Shown here: piece after piece, positions 8,753-18,818 of the stretch | Position numbering within the stretch: position 1 is the first letter of the stretch | Layout of the letters: every line of letters starts with the position of its first letter | Source of the DNA: Aliivibrio sp. EL58 | GTDB lineage: Bacteria; Pseudomonadota; Gammaproteobacteria; Enterobacterales; Vibrionaceae | Length of the DNA: 64,000 nucleotides | Direction of reading: 5' to 3' | Assembly: GCF_900312675.1 (NCBI RefSeq) | Contig: NZ_OMPC01000008.1 | Span: forward strand, 124,040-188,039 | Notes under the pieces: model-generated | Told to the model about the DNA's origin: nothing | The model's database searches: none | The model's input: the letters and a program-made list of their open reading frames with translations, nothing else | Program-made: the position numbers and the translations under genes

Positions 8753-8930
8753 CATTTCATACGATCAAAGTCAAGAAATCAACGGCGAAACAGGGTATGA
8801 TTTTATCAATTATCTCAACGAACATGCAGCCTTGTTCCGATAACCATATTGTATAGGCCAAACTGATATTTGGCTCAGTTATTTTAAAATGGACATCGCC
8901 TACTTGGCAAACGCAGAGGAAGTATAAAGT

Positions 8931-9563
8931 ATGGTTCTAGGTAAACCTCAGACAGATCCAACATTAGAGTGGTTCTTATCTCATTGTCACATTCATAAGT
9001 ATCCTTCAAAAAGTACTTTGATCCACGCTGGTGAAAAAGCTGAGACTCTTTACTACATCGTAAAAGGTTCTGTTGCTGTACTAATTAAAGATGAAGAAGG
9101 AAAGGAAATGATCCTTTCTTACCTTAACCAAGGTGACTTCATTGGTGAGCTTGGCTTGTTTGAAGAAGGTCAAGAACGTTCAGCATGGGTTCGTGCAAAA
9201 AGTCCTTGTGAAGTTGCTGAGATTTCATTTAAGAAATTCCGTCAACTTATCCAAGTAAACCCAGATATTCTGATGCGTCTTTCTGCTCAAATGGCAACTC
9301 GTCTACAAATCACTAGCCAAAAAGTAGGTGATTTAGCATTCCTAGACGTTACAGGCCGTATCGCTCAGACTCTATTGAATCTAGCTAAACAACCAGATGC
9401 AATGACTCACCCAGATGGCATGCAAATTAAGATCACTCGTCAAGAGATCGGTCAAATTGTAGGTTGTTCACGTGAAACTGTTGGCCGTATCTTGAAGATG
9501 CTTGAAGAGCAAAACTTGATTTCTGCACACGGTAAAACAATTGTAGTTTACGGTACTCGTTAA
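8931..9563 (+). CDS. crp: cAMP receptor protein (CRP)
   Basis: Global regulator that binds cAMP and then activates or represses catabolic, competence and, in V. fischeri, luminescence genes. The 210 residues, the E. coli length, comprise the cyclic-nucleotide-binding beta-roll (about 1-110, with [14 protein letters not shown] as the phosphate-binding cassette), the long dimerisation helix, and the C-terminal winged helix with recognition helix [12 protein letters not shown]. The start follows AGAGGAAG. CRP-like sites upstream suggest autoregulation. Confidence 0.98.
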   Translation: MVLGKPQTDPTLEWFLSHCHIHKYPSKSTLIHAGEKAETLYYIVKGSVAVLIKDEEGKEMILSYLNQGDFIGELGLFEEGQERSAWVRAKSPCEVAEISFKKFRQLIQVNPDILMRLSAQMATRLQITSQKVGDLAFLDVTGRIAQTLLNLAKQPDAMTHPDGMQIKITRQEIGQIVGCSRETVGRILKMLEEQNLISAHGKTIVVYGTR

Positions 9564-9587
9564 TTTAACGCTTACCTTAAACAAATA

Positions 9588-9616
9588 AAAACGCAGCCCT
9601 TGAGCTGCGTTTTTTT
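9588..9616. terminator. Bidirectional terminator of crp and the DUF1338 gene
   Basis: The 8-bp stem AACGCAGC/GCTGCGTT (9590-9597 with 9604-9611) carries T-runs on both strands and lies between two converging genes. Confidence 0.88.
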
Positions 9617-9633
9617 ATGCCTAAATTTTAGAA

Positions 9634-10428
9634 TTAACTGTCTGTGCTTTCAAAAATCTTATCAGCAGATGCAGCGACAAATCCTGTATATATCTTGCCA
9701 TTAGGTAGCGAATAACGCTTAGCAAACTCATAAAATCCACCAGGAATTTCAAACTCACCCTCAGTAAAATTCACTTTGACTTTATCCGCCATTGTTGATG
9801 ACTGTTCTAAGTAAACCTCAGGAGAGCCTTTCACTTCACCACCCACTTCGTTCATTGCAAAACCTGCATCACGTAAGTGTTTGTTCACATCAACCACTTC
9901 AGCAAACGCTTCAAGCTGATTAACGTAAACCGTAAAGTGATTAGCGCCATAACCATGAGCCGCTAACCAAGAAGCGTACTCACTTTCCTTCGCTAATACT
10001 TGATAGTCTTCGAAACTTAATGTCCAAGGCCTACCGGAAGAAAGAAAATCACTGGTGGCAAAATAGTGGGCTGGTACTTGTTCAACCAAGCCATGAATAA
10101 TGTCCTGTATTTCAGGTGATAGCTCTTCTACTAATAATTCACTAATAAAAACGAGTGGCGCATTAGGATCTGGGTGCTCAAAATGCTGCGCTTTCAGTTT
10201 TTTAGCTTCAAAGTCATAAGTCTCACACGCTTTATAGCCTATTGCTAAAAATGGTGCAGCAAGAGTCTGTAGTCCAACTTTAGGTAAATTAAACGTACGT
10301 AGCGCAATATGATCGTTAATCAGTTCATCGTTATTAGATAGTAATTGATGGACCTTCCCAGCAGATGGGGATAAGCGCGCAATATAATCTTGCCACAATG
10401 ACGAAAATAAAGAGTTTACATTATTCAT
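9634..10428 (-). CDS. DUF1338 / 2-oxoadipate dioxygenase-like protein
   Basis: Member of the DUF1338 family, whose characterised members (HglS of Pseudomonas putida, YdcJ of E. coli) are iron-dependent 2-oxoadipate dioxygenase/decarboxylases that make D-2-hydroxyglutarate in lysine breakdown. This protein is 264 residues, little more than half the length of HglS, so it belongs to a shorter subfamily. His40 (NDHIALRTF) and His164 (GANHFTVYV) sit in segments expected to hold metal ligands, and a conserved-looking EIPGGFYEFAKRY follows. It starts 12 bases after astD and is probably its operon partner, suggesting a role with a 2-oxo acid from amino-acid catabolism. The substrate is inference. Confidence 0.8.
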   Translation of the reverse strand: MNNVNSLFSSLWQDYIARLSPSAGKVHQLLSNNDELINDHIALRTFNLPKVGLQTLAAPFLAIGYKACETYDFEAKKLKAQHFEHPDPNAPLVFISELLVEELSPEIQDIIHGLVEQVPAHYFATSDFLSSGRPWTLSFEDYQVLAKESEYASWLAAHGYGANHFTVYVNQLEAFAEVVDVNKHLRDAGFAMNEVGGEVKGSPEVYLEQSSTMADKVKVNFTEGEFEIPGGFYEFAKRYSLPNGKIYTGFVAASADKIFESTDS

Positions 10429-10440
10429 GTTTATCGCCTC

Positions 10441-11898
10441 TTATAGAGTTAAACCCGGAGAGAGTTGAGCTGGAATTTCACACGCATCGCCTTCCATTGA
10501 TGCCATTGGGTATGCACAATAATCCGCAGCGTAATAAGCACTTGGTTTCATGTTTCCTGATGCACCCGGACCACCAAATGGCGCGTCACCACTTGCTCCA
10601 GTCAATTGACGGTTACGATTTACAATACCTGCACGAATATGCTCTACAAAATATTCCCACTCACTGTCATCCGTTGAAACAAGGCCTGCTGATAAACCAT
10701 AACGGGTGTCATTAGCAAGCTCTACGGCTTCTTCTAATGTCTCGTAACGCACCACTTGCAGTAATGGTCCAAAGTATTCTTCATCTGGTAATTCAGCAAC
10801 TTTAGTCGCGTCAATAATACCGGGTGAAACGAAGGCATGACCTAAGCTTTTGGCTTCGAGTAAAGACTCGCCACCCAAGTCTTGTAAACTCTTCTGGGCG
10901 TTTAGAATAAATTCTGCCGCTGCTACTGATATTTGCGAGCCCATAAACGGAGCGTTATCAGCAAACGGTTGGTCAACAACGATACTTTTTGCCACTTCAA
11001 CAAGGCGAACTAACAATTCATCGCCTGCTTTTCCAATAGGAACATATAAGCGACGAGCACATGTACAACGTTGACCCGCACTAATGAATGCCGATTGAAT
11101 AATGGTATAAACTGCCGCTTCTTGATCACCAAAATCTTTTGAAATAACCATCGGATTATTGCCGCCCATTTCTAGAGCCAGCATTTTTCCTGTGTCTCCT
11201 GAGAATTGACGATGCAGGATATGTCCAGTATTCGCACTACCGGTAAATAACAGGCCATCAATACCTTTAGCGCCCGCTAACGCTTCACCTGTTGCACGAG
11301 CACCTTGTACTAGGTTAATAACACCATTTGGCAAGCCTGCTTGTTGCCATAATTTCATGATCACTTCACTGGTCCATGGCGTCTGCTCTGAAGGTTTTAA
11401 CACGACTGTGTTACCGGCAAGCAGTGCTGGAACAATATGACCATTAGGAAGGTGCCCAGGGAAGTTGTACGGCCCAAAGACAGCCATAACACCTAAAGGG
11501 CGATGTCTAAGTACAATTTTATTTCCTGCGGCTTCTCGCTCTTTATAGGGCGTTCTTTCATGATAAGCACGAATAGAAATGGCGATCTTACCAACCATCG
11601 CACCGGCTTCCGTTTTGGTTTCCCAGAATGGTTTACCGGTTTCTTTAGCAATCACTTCTGCTATTTGATCTGCATTTTCTTTTACTAACTCAGCAAAACG
11701 CTCAATGATCACTTGGCGCGCTTCAAAAGGCTGTTTTTTCCACTCAATAAAGGCATGGCGTGCCGCACCAACGGCTGACTCAACCTGTTCTTTGGTTGCG
11801 CTGTTCCCTTCCCACACCACTTCACTGTTGTACGGGCTTACTGATTGTATTGTTTCACCATTACCTGAAACCCAATCCCCTGCAATCCAATGTGTCAT
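10441..11898 (-). CDS. astD: N-succinylglutamate 5-semialdehyde dehydrogenase
   Basis: Fourth step of the arginine succinyltransferase pathway: oxidises N-succinylglutamate semialdehyde to N-succinylglutamate with NAD. The 485-residue aldehyde dehydrogenase has the NAD-binding FTGSANTG segment, the general-base glutamate in LEMGGNNP and the catalytic cysteine in GQRCTCARR. The start is preceded by AGAGGAC/AAAGGAT. It follows astA after 12 bases. astB and astE are not in this window, so the pathway must be completed elsewhere. Confidence 0.95.
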   Translation of the reverse strand: MTHWIAGDWVSGNGETIQSVSPYNSEVVWEGNSATKEQVESAVGAARHAFIEWKKQPFEARQVIIERFAELVKENADQIAEVIAKETGKPFWETKTEAGAMVGKIAISIRAYHERTPYKEREAAGNKIVLRHRPLGVMAVFGPYNFPGHLPNGHIVPALLAGNTVVLKPSEQTPWTSEVIMKLWQQAGLPNGVINLVQGARATGEALAGAKGIDGLLFTGSANTGHILHRQFSGDTGKMLALEMGGNNPMVISKDFGDQEAAVYTIIQSAFISAGQRCTCARRLYVPIGKAGDELLVRLVEVAKSIVVDQPFADNAPFMGSQISVAAAEFILNAQKSLQDLGGESLLEAKSLGHAFVSPGIIDATKVAELPDEEYFGPLLQVVRYETLEEAVELANDTRYGLSAGLVSTDDSEWEYFVEHIRAGIVNRNRQLTGASGDAPFGGPGASGNMKPSAYYAADYCAYPMASMEGDACEIPAQLSPGLTL

Positions 11899-11910
11899 AT
11901 CCTTTGTCCT

Positions 11911-12927
11911 CTATTGAGCTAATAAACGTACGTAATCATCCACTTCTACTTGCAATGCCGTTGCCGCTTCTTGTGTTAAATGAACGGTATCGGTCGCTTT
12001 ATCATAAGCGGCGGTGGTTGCTGTTGCTCTGAAATTCTCAAACGATGTATTTGCAATTAAATACTGCTGCGAGCTGTTATGCTCAGTGATGATCACTTTA
12101 GCTTTAAATGAATTTCGCACTGATTCAATGCTGCGCAAATCACATTCAACCGTCGGCCCTGCATCAAAAATATCGACATAACCTCGACAGCGGAAACCTT
12201 CATTTTCTAATAGTCTTAGAGCCGGTTTAGTATTGTCATGTACCTTACCAATCACCGCTTGCGCTTCTTTACTTAATAAGCTGACATAAATCGGTAATTT
12301 AGGCATAAGATCCGCAATAAAACCTTTATAACCAATCCCCGTTAGGTAATCAGCTTCGGTAAAATCGATCGAAAAAAAGTGCTTTTGTAGCCATTTCCAA
12401 AAAGGAGATTGTCCCTCCTCATCTGAGACACCACGCATTTCAGCAAAAATGGTGTCTGAGAAACGGTGCGGGTGCTCTGCCATCATTAAAAAACGCGCTT
12501 TAGACATTAAGCGGCCATTAAGGCCTTCACGAAATTCGGGACGTAAGAAAAGCGTACAGATCTCTGTGCTACCAGTATAATTACTGCCAAAAGTCAGTAC
12601 TTTCACGACATTATTAACATTGAGTTTACGTGAGAAATGAACCACTTTACTGATGTGATAATTATAGAAAGGTGAATCCAAACCAACTGCGGCTTCTACC
12701 CCTGTCGTTCCCGTAACCTCACCGGTGACCGAATCTTCCCCAACCATGAGGTAACCTTCCGTGCCAGGGGATTGAACTTCTTTTTCAAAGCTCCCAATAG
12801 AGTGATCAATTCGATTTCGTAATTGCTCTTCATTGACAGGTAGTGAGGTAAAGCCGTGGCCAGATTCTACGGCACACTGATGAAGTGCAGGATAATCTTC
12901 CTGAGTGATAGGACGAATAACAAGCAT
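11911..12927 (-). CDS. astA: Arginine N-succinyltransferase
   Basis: First step of the ast pathway: transfers succinyl from succinyl-CoA to arginine. The 338 residues match the AstA family (GNAT-related fold), beginning MLVIRPITQEDYPAL. The frame is open one codon further upstream as a TTG, but the ATG at 12927 is preferred because GGAGGG lies 8 bases before it. It is the first gene of astA-astD-DUF1338. A hairpin terminator lies between it and the upstream argD/astC gene. Confidence 0.95.
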   Translation of the reverse strand: MLVIRPITQEDYPALHQCAVESGHGFTSLPVNEEQLRNRIDHSIGSFEKEVQSPGTEGYLMVGEDSVTGEVTGTTGVEAAVGLDSPFYNYHISKVVHFSRKLNVNNVVKVLTFGSNYTGSTEICTLFLRPEFREGLNGRLMSKARFLMMAEHPHRFSDTIFAEMRGVSDEEGQSPFWKWLQKHFFSIDFTEADYLTGIGYKGFIADLMPKLPIYVSLLSKEAQAVIGKVHDNTKPALRLLENEGFRCRGYVDIFDAGPTVECDLRSIESVRNSFKAKVIITEHNSSQQYLIANTSFENFRATATTAAYDKATDTVHLTQEAATALQVEVDDYVRLLAQ

Positions 12928-13030
12928 CAATATTCCCTCCGATGCGATGTTTCATAGACTGTGCTAAGTCCAATAGATAAAACTTCAAGGCTATCTATTG
13001 GAATGAACACCTAGGTTTTAAATCTAAATA

Positions 13031-13062
13031 AAAAGAGGGCAACCCAAACTCCGGAGTTGCCC
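13031..13062 (-). terminator. Intrinsic terminator between argD/astC and astA
   Basis: The arms GGGCAAC (13037-13043) and GTTGCCC (13056-13062) enclose a second small palindrome (ACTCCGGAGT). On the minus strand a TCTTTTTATTT tail follows. It lies 17 bases after the argD/astC stop and about 100 bases before astA. Confidence 0.75.
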
Positions 13063-13078
13063 AAATCCCTATATGAAT

Positions 13079-14293
13079 CTATTTATTTAATGACGCAAGT
13101 GCCTTATCTAAACGAGTAAAACCAAGCTCAACGTCTTCTTTTGTGATCACTAATGATGGTGTAAAACGAACTACATTCACGCCAGCCACAAGTACCATTA
13201 GGCCTTGTTCTCCTGCGGCAACAAGGACATCACGAGCACGACCTTGCCATGCTTCATTTAATGCTGCGCCAAGTAGTAAACCTTTGCCACGGATCTCTGC
13301 GAACATATCGTATTTTACATTTAACGCTTCTAATCCATCGCGGAACCATTGCTCACGCTCTTTTACGCCAGCCAATGTTTCTGGTTTGGATACTTCTTCA
13401 ATCACAGCTTCAGCCACTGCACACGCTAATGGGTTACCACCATAGGTTGAACCGTGAGTACCCACTTTTAAATGTTGAGCCAACTCTGTCGTTGTTAACA
13501 TGGCACCAATAGGGAAACCACCACCTAACGATTTTGCTGTACTTAAAATATCAGGGGTAACACCTAGACCTTGATAAGCATAAAAGTCACCAGTACGACC
13601 ATTACCGGTTTGTACTTCATCAAAAATAAGCAGCGCGTTGTATTTATCACACAGGGCTCTTACACCTTCTACAAATTCTGATGTAGGTGAGATCAGTCCA
13701 CCTTCACCTTGCAATGGTTCCATCATAATTGCACAAGTCTTTTCTGACATGTGCGCTTCTAGTTCTGCAAGATTATTGTATTCAAGGTGAGAAATATCAC
13801 CTGGTTTAGGTCCAAAACCATCAGAATAAGCTGCTTGACCACCAACCGTTACTGTAAAGAAAGTTCGACCGTGAAAGCCTTGTTTAAATGCGATGATTTC
13901 ACTTTTCTCTGCACCATGAACATCAACTGCCCAGCGTCGAGCTAATTTCAATGCTGCTTCGTTCGCTTCTGCACCAGAATTCGCAAAAAATACTTTTTCT
14001 GCAAATGACACTTCAGTTAATTTTTTCGCTAAACGAATAGCAGGTTCATTGGTCATTACATTACTAAGATGCCACAGCTTTTGTGACTGCTCTTGCAAGG
14101 CATTAACCATGATAGGATGACAATGCCCTAAGCAACTCACGGCAATACCACCAGCAAAATCAATGTACTCTTTTCCTGCTTGATCCCATATACGAGCCCC
14201 TTCCCCTTTAACTGGAATAATTTCCATTGGGTTATAACAAGGTACCATTACATCATTAAAATCGTTACGTTCGACGTTTGAATTGGTCGTCAT
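13079..14293 (-). CDS. argD: Acetylornithine/succinylornithine aminotransferase
   Basis: PLP enzyme that transaminates N-acetylornithine in arginine synthesis and, in the same protein family, N-succinylornithine in arginine breakdown (AstC). The real start is the ATG at 14293, after GGAAAG, giving 404 residues; the frame continues 23 codons upstream without homology. The PLP-lysine motif [13 protein letters not shown] and the cofactor-binding [15 protein letters not shown] are present. Its position beside astA supports the catabolic role and its position near pabA and crp matches E. coli argD, so a bifunctional enzyme is likely. Confidence 0.93.
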   Translation of the reverse strand: MTTNSNVERNDFNDVMVPCYNPMEIIPVKGEGARIWDQAGKEYIDFAGGIAVSCLGHCHPIMVNALQEQSQKLWHLSNVMTNEPAIRLAKKLTEVSFAEKVFFANSGAEANEAALKLARRWAVDVHGAEKSEIIAFKQGFHGRTFFTVTVGGQAAYSDGFGPKPGDISHLEYNNLAELEAHMSEKTCAIMMEPLQGEGGLISPTSEFVEGVRALCDKYNALLIFDEVQTGNGRTGDFYAYQGLGVTPDILSTAKSLGGGFPIGAMLTTTELAQHLKVGTHGSTYGGNPLACAVAEAVIEEVSKPETLAGVKEREQWFRDGLEALNVKYDMFAEIRGKGLLLGAALNEAWQGRARDVLVAAGEQGLMVLVAGVNVVRFTPSLVITKEDVELGFTRLDKALASLNK

Positions 14294-14601
14294 CACACTT
14301 TCCTTCTGCGTATGCCGTTTTTCAGCATAGTATTTACAAACCATTAACCTTTTCAATAGCACAAAATTCTTTTTTTGAACTAAAAAAGTTCCATTTTATA
14401 TCGACAAATGACTGAAGAGTCAGTTTATTAGAATAGTTATAATTCAAAGCTATAGTAGGCGACTAGATAAGTAAACGAATTTATAAGAATAGAAGGCATT
14501 GCTCTTATGCATAAATCATCAGATAAAAAATGCACAACAGAGACAAAAGAAAAAGTAAGAAGGGTGAGCTAGATCGCTCTAGGGAATTGAGAAGATATTA
14601 A
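14294..14601. other. Intergenic region upstream of argD/astC
   Basis: This 308-base AT-rich stretch must hold the argD/astC promoter. A weak ARG-box-like sequence (ATAGTTATAATTCA at 14433-14446, 7 of 10 half-site positions) and a small inverted repeat (GAACT/AGTTC near 14375-14390) are visible. No small gene or RNA was recognised. Confidence 0.4.
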
Positions 14602-15180
14602 TTATTTATTAAAAAAATTAGCAAGAATATCGTGACCTTGCTCTGTCATTATCGATTCAGGGTGAAATTGTACCGCTTCTATCGGTAATGTTTTATGGCA
14701 AAAACCCATAATTTCATCCATATCACCCACTTCATTTTCCGTCCATGCAGTGACTTCAAAGCAACTAGGTAAGGTCTCAGCTTTAACAACAAGAGAGTGA
14801 TAACGAGTAACAGTAAGAGGATTATTCAACCCTTGGAATACACTTTGATTGGTATGAATAATTGGGGAGGTTTTTCCATGCATCACTTTTTTAGCACGTA
14901 CCACATCACCACCAAATACTTGAGCAATGGCTTGATGACCTAAACACACGCCAAGGATTGGTAATTTTCCTGCGAAATATTCAATGGCTTGCAAAGAAAT
15001 GCCAGCCTCGTTAGGAGTACAAGGGCCGGGAGAGATAACTAAGTGAGATGGGTTAAGTACTTCAATGCCTGCAATGTCAATTTCATCATTACGAACCACT
15101 TTTACCTCTGCACCTAACTCACAGAAATACTGATATAAGTTATAGGTAAACGAATCATAATTGTCGATCATTAACAGCAT
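14602..15180 (-). CDS. pabA: Aminodeoxychorismate synthase glutamine amidotransferase
   Basis: Class I glutamine amidotransferase that gives ammonia to PabB to make 4-amino-4-deoxychorismate for folate; it can also resemble the TrpG subunit of anthranilate synthase. The 192 residues have nucleophile Cys79 in [11 protein letters not shown] and the His173/Glu175 pair in FHPESI, completing the catalytic triad. The N-terminus [19 protein letters not shown] is typical of PabA. Its closeness to argD fits E. coli pabA; no tryptophan synthesis genes are near apart from trpS, a tRNA synthetase. Confidence 0.9.
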   Translation of the reverse strand: MLLMIDNYDSFTYNLYQYFCELGAEVKVVRNDEIDIAGIEVLNPSHLVISPGPCTPNEAGISLQAIEYFAGKLPILGVCLGHQAIAQVFGGDVVRAKKVMHGKTSPIIHTNQSVFQGLNNPLTVTRYHSLVVKAETLPSCFEVTAWTENEVGDMDEIMGFCHKTLPIEAVQFHPESIMTEQGHDILANFFNK

Positions 15181-15210
15181 AAAAAACTACTTAGGAAGAT
15201 AAATAAGAAA

Positions 15211-15244
15211 TAAAAATTGCCCGTAAGGAAACCCTACGAGCAAT
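15211..15244 (-). terminator. Intrinsic terminator of trpS
   Basis: On the minus strand ATTGCTCGTAGG pairs with CTTACGGGCAAT around a short loop, followed by a TTTTTATTT tail, 22 bases after the trpS stop. Confidence 0.8.
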
Positions 15245-15265
15245 CTATTTTATCAGAGCGACAGA

Positions 15266-16282
15266 CTATGGGCGAGTAACAAAACCAACCGCTTCAAACG
15301 CTTTTTTCAATGTAACTGCTGCACGCTCAGAGGCTTTCTCTGCACCCGCTTTCATTACAGAATCCATGTAGGCACGATCTTCACGAATACGCTTGTATTC
15401 AGATTGAATCGGCTCAAGCATAGTCACAATTGCTTCACCAACGTCTTTCTTGAATGGACCGTACATTTCAACACCTTGGTATTGAGCTTCGATCTCTTCA
15501 AATGTTTTACCTGATGCCGCAGAGTACAGACCCATAAGGTTTGAAATACCCGCTTTATTTTCCCAATCATGAGCAATACGCGGTGGCATTTCTGCATCTG
15601 TTTGTGCTTTATTAATCTTCTTAAGAATCGACTTAGGATCTTCTAGCAGCGTAATAACGTTCTTACGGTTATCATCTGATTTAGACATTTTCTTCGTCGC
15701 ATCTTGCAGGCTCATTACACGCGCATTCACTTGTGGAATGTACGGTTCTGGCACGGTAAATAATGGCGCTTCAGGGCTATAGATATTGTTAAAACGGTTG
15801 GCAATATCACGCGCTAATTCTAAATGTTGCTTTTGATCACTACCTACAGGCACTTGATGTGCGCCATAAAGTAGAATATCTGCCGCCATTAATACTGGGT
15901 AATCAAACAAACCTACGTTAATGTCATTTGCATAACGTTTTGATTTATCTTTGAATTGAGTCATACGATTCAATTCACCCATTTGAGTGTAACAGTTAAG
16001 AAGCCAACCAAGTTGAGCATGCTCTGGTACGTGCGACTGAACAAATAGCGTGCTCTTCTTTGGATCAACACCAACCGCTAGACAAATTGCCAGTGCATCG
16101 AGTGTTGCTTCATGCAGTGCTTTAGGATCTTGGCGAACCGTAATTGCATGAAGGTCTACTACACAATACTGACAATCATAATCGTCTTGCATCTGTTGCC
16201 ATTGACGTAGAGCACCCAAGTAGTTACCGATACTTAGTTCACCTGATGGTTGAACACCACTTAATACGATGGGCTTGCTCAT
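15266..16282 (-). CDS. trpS: Tryptophanyl-tRNA synthetase
   Basis: Class I aminoacyl-tRNA synthetase that charges tRNA-Trp. The start chosen is the ATG at 16282 after AAGGAATC, giving 338 residues; 14 further codons upstream lack homology. The HIGH-equivalent SIGN lies at 17-20 in [15 protein letters not shown], and the KMSKS loop is exact ([10 protein letters not shown]). It is the last gene of a run rpe-gph-trpS, as in E. coli. Confidence 0.96.
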   Translation of the reverse strand: MSKPIVLSGVQPSGELSIGNYLGALRQWQQMQDDYDCQYCVVDLHAITVRQDPKALHEATLDALAICLAVGVDPKKSTLFVQSHVPEHAQLGWLLNCYTQMGELNRMTQFKDKSKRYANDINVGLFDYPVLMAADILLYGAHQVPVGSDQKQHLELARDIANRFNNIYSPEAPLFTVPEPYIPQVNARVMSLQDATKKMSKSDDNRKNVITLLEDPKSILKKINKAQTDAEMPPRIAHDWENKAGISNLMGLYSAASGKTFEEIEAQYQGVEMYGPFKKDVGEAIVTMLEPIQSEYKRIREDRAYMDSVMKAGAEKASERAAVTLKKAFEAVGFVTRP

Positions 16283-16388
16283 GGTTATGATTCCTTGTTT
16301 AACTGTAAAAATTAAATGATCCACGATGGGATCATTTAATGGTTATTCTATTGTATTGATAGTCTTTATTTGTACTTATCAATGAATA

Positions 16389-17072
16389 CTATCTTGCCAC
16401 ACTCATCACGGCTAATAAATGATTAAATTCATCACTTACTACATCTGGCTTACTGTCTGCTATTGGCTCGCCATGGTTATAGCCATAAGTCAGGCCAAAG
16501 CTATAACAACCCGCCGCTTGTGCCGCTTGAATATCATTTCTTGAATCACCCACCATCAACATCTCAGAAGCGCTTAATTGATGCTTATCGAGTAACCAAT
16601 TTAGTGCAAATGGGTTTGGTTTTTTCTCAACGAAGGTATCGCCACCAATAACATCAACAAAAAGGTGAGCCAATTGATGTTGCTCAAGCAATTCTGGAAC
16701 AAATTGCGCAGGTTTATTAGTCACTAAAGCTAAGGTGTATCCTTGCTGATGAAGTGCTTCTAGTGTCTCTTTTACCTTTGGATACAAGTGACTTAACTCA
16801 TGTCCACCATCATGGTAGTGATGATCTAAACGAGCACGAGCTTGCTTAATCAATTCAGGGTCTAGCCCTTCTTGAACGGTAACACTTTGGCTTAGTGCAC
16901 GAGAAACAAGAACATCAGCACCGTTACCAATCCAATGAGACGCTTGTTCTAGTGTTACTCTTGGGTAACCTACATCTTGCATAGCAAGGTCAACTGCGCG
17001 AGCTAAATCTGGAACACTATCAAGCAGCGTTCCATCTAAATCAAAAGCGATCAGTTTGATGTTTTCAAACAT
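16389..17072 (-). CDS. gph: Phosphoglycolate phosphatase
   Basis: HAD-superfamily phosphatase that removes phosphoglycolate formed during repair of 3'-phosphoglycolate DNA ends. The 227 residues contain the nucleophile motif DLDGTLLDS with Asp11 and Asp13, motif II VTNKPAQF, and motif III/IV VGDSRNDIQAA. It starts 5 bases after rpe, so the two are translationally linked. Confidence 0.93.
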   Translation of the reverse strand: MFENIKLIAFDLDGTLLDSVPDLARAVDLAMQDVGYPRVTLEQASHWIGNGADVLVSRALSQSVTVQEGLDPELIKQARARLDHHYHDGGHELSHLYPKVKETLEALHQQGYTLALVTNKPAQFVPELLEQHQLAHLFVDVIGGDTFVEKKPNPFALNWLLDKHQLSASEMLMVGDSRNDIQAAQAAGCYSFGLTYGYNHGEPIADSKPDVVSDEFNHLLAVMSVAR

Positions 17073-17077
17073 GATTC

Positions 17078-17755
17078 TTAGTTACCTTTCACTTTTGCTA
17101 ATTCAGCGCGCATTTCATCAATCACTTCTTTGTAGTTTGGTTGATTGAAAATAGCAGAGCCTGCAACGAACATGTCTGCACCCGCTTCAGCGATTTCACG
17201 GATGTTATCAACCTTCACACCACCATCAATTTCAAGACGAATATTACGGCCTGATTCATCGATAAGTTTACGAACTGCACGCAGTTTATCTAGAGTATGA
17301 GGAATGAATGATTGACCACCAAAACCTGGGTTTACAGACATAAGTAAGATCATATCTACTTTATCCATAATGTAATCAAGGCAAGATAATGGTGTTGCTG
17401 GGTTTAATACCACACCAGCCTGACAGCCGTTTTCTTTAATTAATTGAAGAGTGCGATCAACATGTTCTGATGCTTCTACATGGAAAGTGATCATTGTTGC
17501 GCCTGCTTTAGCGAACTCAGGAACAATGCTATCGACTGGCTTAACCATTAAATGAACATCGATAGGAGCAGTAATGCCGTAATCACGCAGTGCTTTACAG
17601 ATTGGCGCGCCAAACGTTAGGTTTGGTACATAGTGGTTATCCATTACGTCGAAGTGAACGACATCGGCACCTGACGCTAATACTTTTTCAACGTCTTCAC
17701 CAAGACGAGCAAAATCAGCAGAGAGAATAGATGGTGCGATCAAAAAATCTTTCAT
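17078..17755 (-). CDS. rpe: Ribulose-phosphate 3-epimerase
   Basis: Interconverts ribulose 5-phosphate and xylulose 5-phosphate in the pentose phosphate pathway. The start is the ATG at 17755 ([15 protein letters not shown]), preceded by TGAGG; this gives 225 residues, the family length. The TIM-barrel metal-binding histidines are visible in [12 protein letters not shown] and IDVHLMV, and the phosphate-binding loop in NPGFGGQ and DGGV. A small perfect hairpin (CGCTATA/TATAGCG, 17788-17805) lies in the upstream gap to dam. Confidence 0.95.
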   Translation of the reverse strand: MKDFLIAPSILSADFARLGEDVEKVLASGADVVHFDVMDNHYVPNLTFGAPICKALRDYGITAPIDVHLMVKPVDSIVPEFAKAGATMITFHVEASEHVDRTLQLIKENGCQAGVVLNPATPLSCLDYIMDKVDMILLMSVNPGFGGQSFIPHTLDKLRAVRKLIDESGRNIRLEIDGGVKVDNIREIAEAGADMFVAGSAIFNQPNYKEVIDEMRAELAKVKGN

Positions 17756-17787
17756 GTTGAGCCTCAGGTTAATCATTATTTAAGTAC

Positions 17788-17805
17788 CGCTATAACGATA
17801 TAGCG
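17788..17805. other. Small palindrome upstream of rpe
   Basis: CGCTATA at 17788-17794 and TATAGCG at 17799-17805 form a perfect inverted repeat around ACGA. It may be an RNA hairpin in the rpe leader or a protein site; no T-run marks it as a terminator. Confidence 0.4.
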
Positions 17806-17904
17806 CAATCGATTAAATCGACGGCGCAATTCTACCTGATAATTACAAACCTGTCTTAGGCTCTGTTAACCTTTTGAACGGAATTTTGAAGGGGAATGTT
17901 CTAT

Positions 17905-18735
17905 TTACTCAGTACATTTAGGCGCATAAAACAGAGCCATTAGCTCATCTACTTTATTTCTGCTACCACCATTTCGACTAATAGTGCGTTTCACCTTAAT
18001 CGTATTCAAGGTTGCACCATGGTACAAACGTCGTGTGAGTGTTGTATCGTGGTTAGAAATCAGAACGGGGATATCACGCTCAAATGCTGCTTTTTCAGCG
18101 ATATCAGCCAATGCAGCCTGATCATCTAATGAAAAACCGTTACCGGCATAAGAGGTAAAATTCGCGGTTGTTGATAGTGGTGCATAAGGAGGATCACAAT
18201 AAATCACGCAGCCTTTACGAGCACGCTTAAATGTTTCTACGTATCCCTCACAAACAAACGTTGCTTTCTTAGCTTTTTCAGCAAAAAAGTACATCTCTTT
18301 CTCAGGGAAATACGGCTTCTTATACGAACCAAAAGGCACATTAAAACCGCCTTTTTTGTTATAACGGCATAAACCATTAAAACCATGACGATTCATGTAT
18401 AGGAAAAGTAACGATCGACGATAAGTATCTGTACATTGATTAAATTCAATACGTAGATCGAGATACACTTCTTTTTGATTGTATTCTGGTTGGAATAACG
18501 CACGAGCGTCTTCAACAAAACGTTCTGGGTCATCTTTAAGGTGATTATAAAGATTAATCAAATCAGGATTGATATCGGCAAGAAGGTATTGATCATAGTC
18601 AGTATTCAAAAAAACTGAGCCCGCACCGACAAAAGGTTCGATCAGTTTTCTAGCATCGGGAAGATGGCGTTGAATTTCTTCTACCAGGCTATATTTACCG
18701 CCAGCCCACTTGAGAAATGCACGATGCTTTTTCAT
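17905..18735 (-). CDS. dam: DNA adenine methylase Dam
   Basis: Methylates adenine in GATC, directing mismatch repair (with MutL, also in this window), replication timing and gene regulation; it is essential in some vibrios. The 276 residues hold the SAM-binding FVGAGS at 35-40 and the catalytic DPPY at 181-184. It follows damX on the same strand with an 83-base gap and precedes rpe, as in E. coli. Confidence 0.96.
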   Translation of the reverse strand: MKKHRAFLKWAGGKYSLVEEIQRHLPDARKLIEPFVGAGSVFLNTDYDQYLLADINPDLINLYNHLKDDPERFVEDARALFQPEYNQKEVYLDLRIEFNQCTDTYRRSLLFLYMNRHGFNGLCRYNKKGGFNVPFGSYKKPYFPEKEMYFFAEKAKKATFVCEGYVETFKRARKGCVIYCDPPYAPLSTTANFTSYAGNGFSLDDQAALADIAEKAAFERDIPVLISNHDTTLTRRLYHGATLNTIKVKRTISRNGGSRNKVDELMALFYAPKCTE

Positions 18736-18818
18736 ACGTCTTTTACGCCCTATTACCTTGATCCAGAAAGCGGGGGATTGTACCCTATTTTTTCACTATG
18801 GTCTGTTTATCTTAGCGC

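Noticed and set aside
10365-10715. 116-codon open frame antisense to the DUF1338/astD junction
   Set aside because: It overlaps two well-supported genes and its translation is low-complexity shadow sequence.
14433-14446. ARG box before argD/astC
   Set aside because: It is only 7 of 10 and has no partner at 21 bases, so it was not called as an operator.
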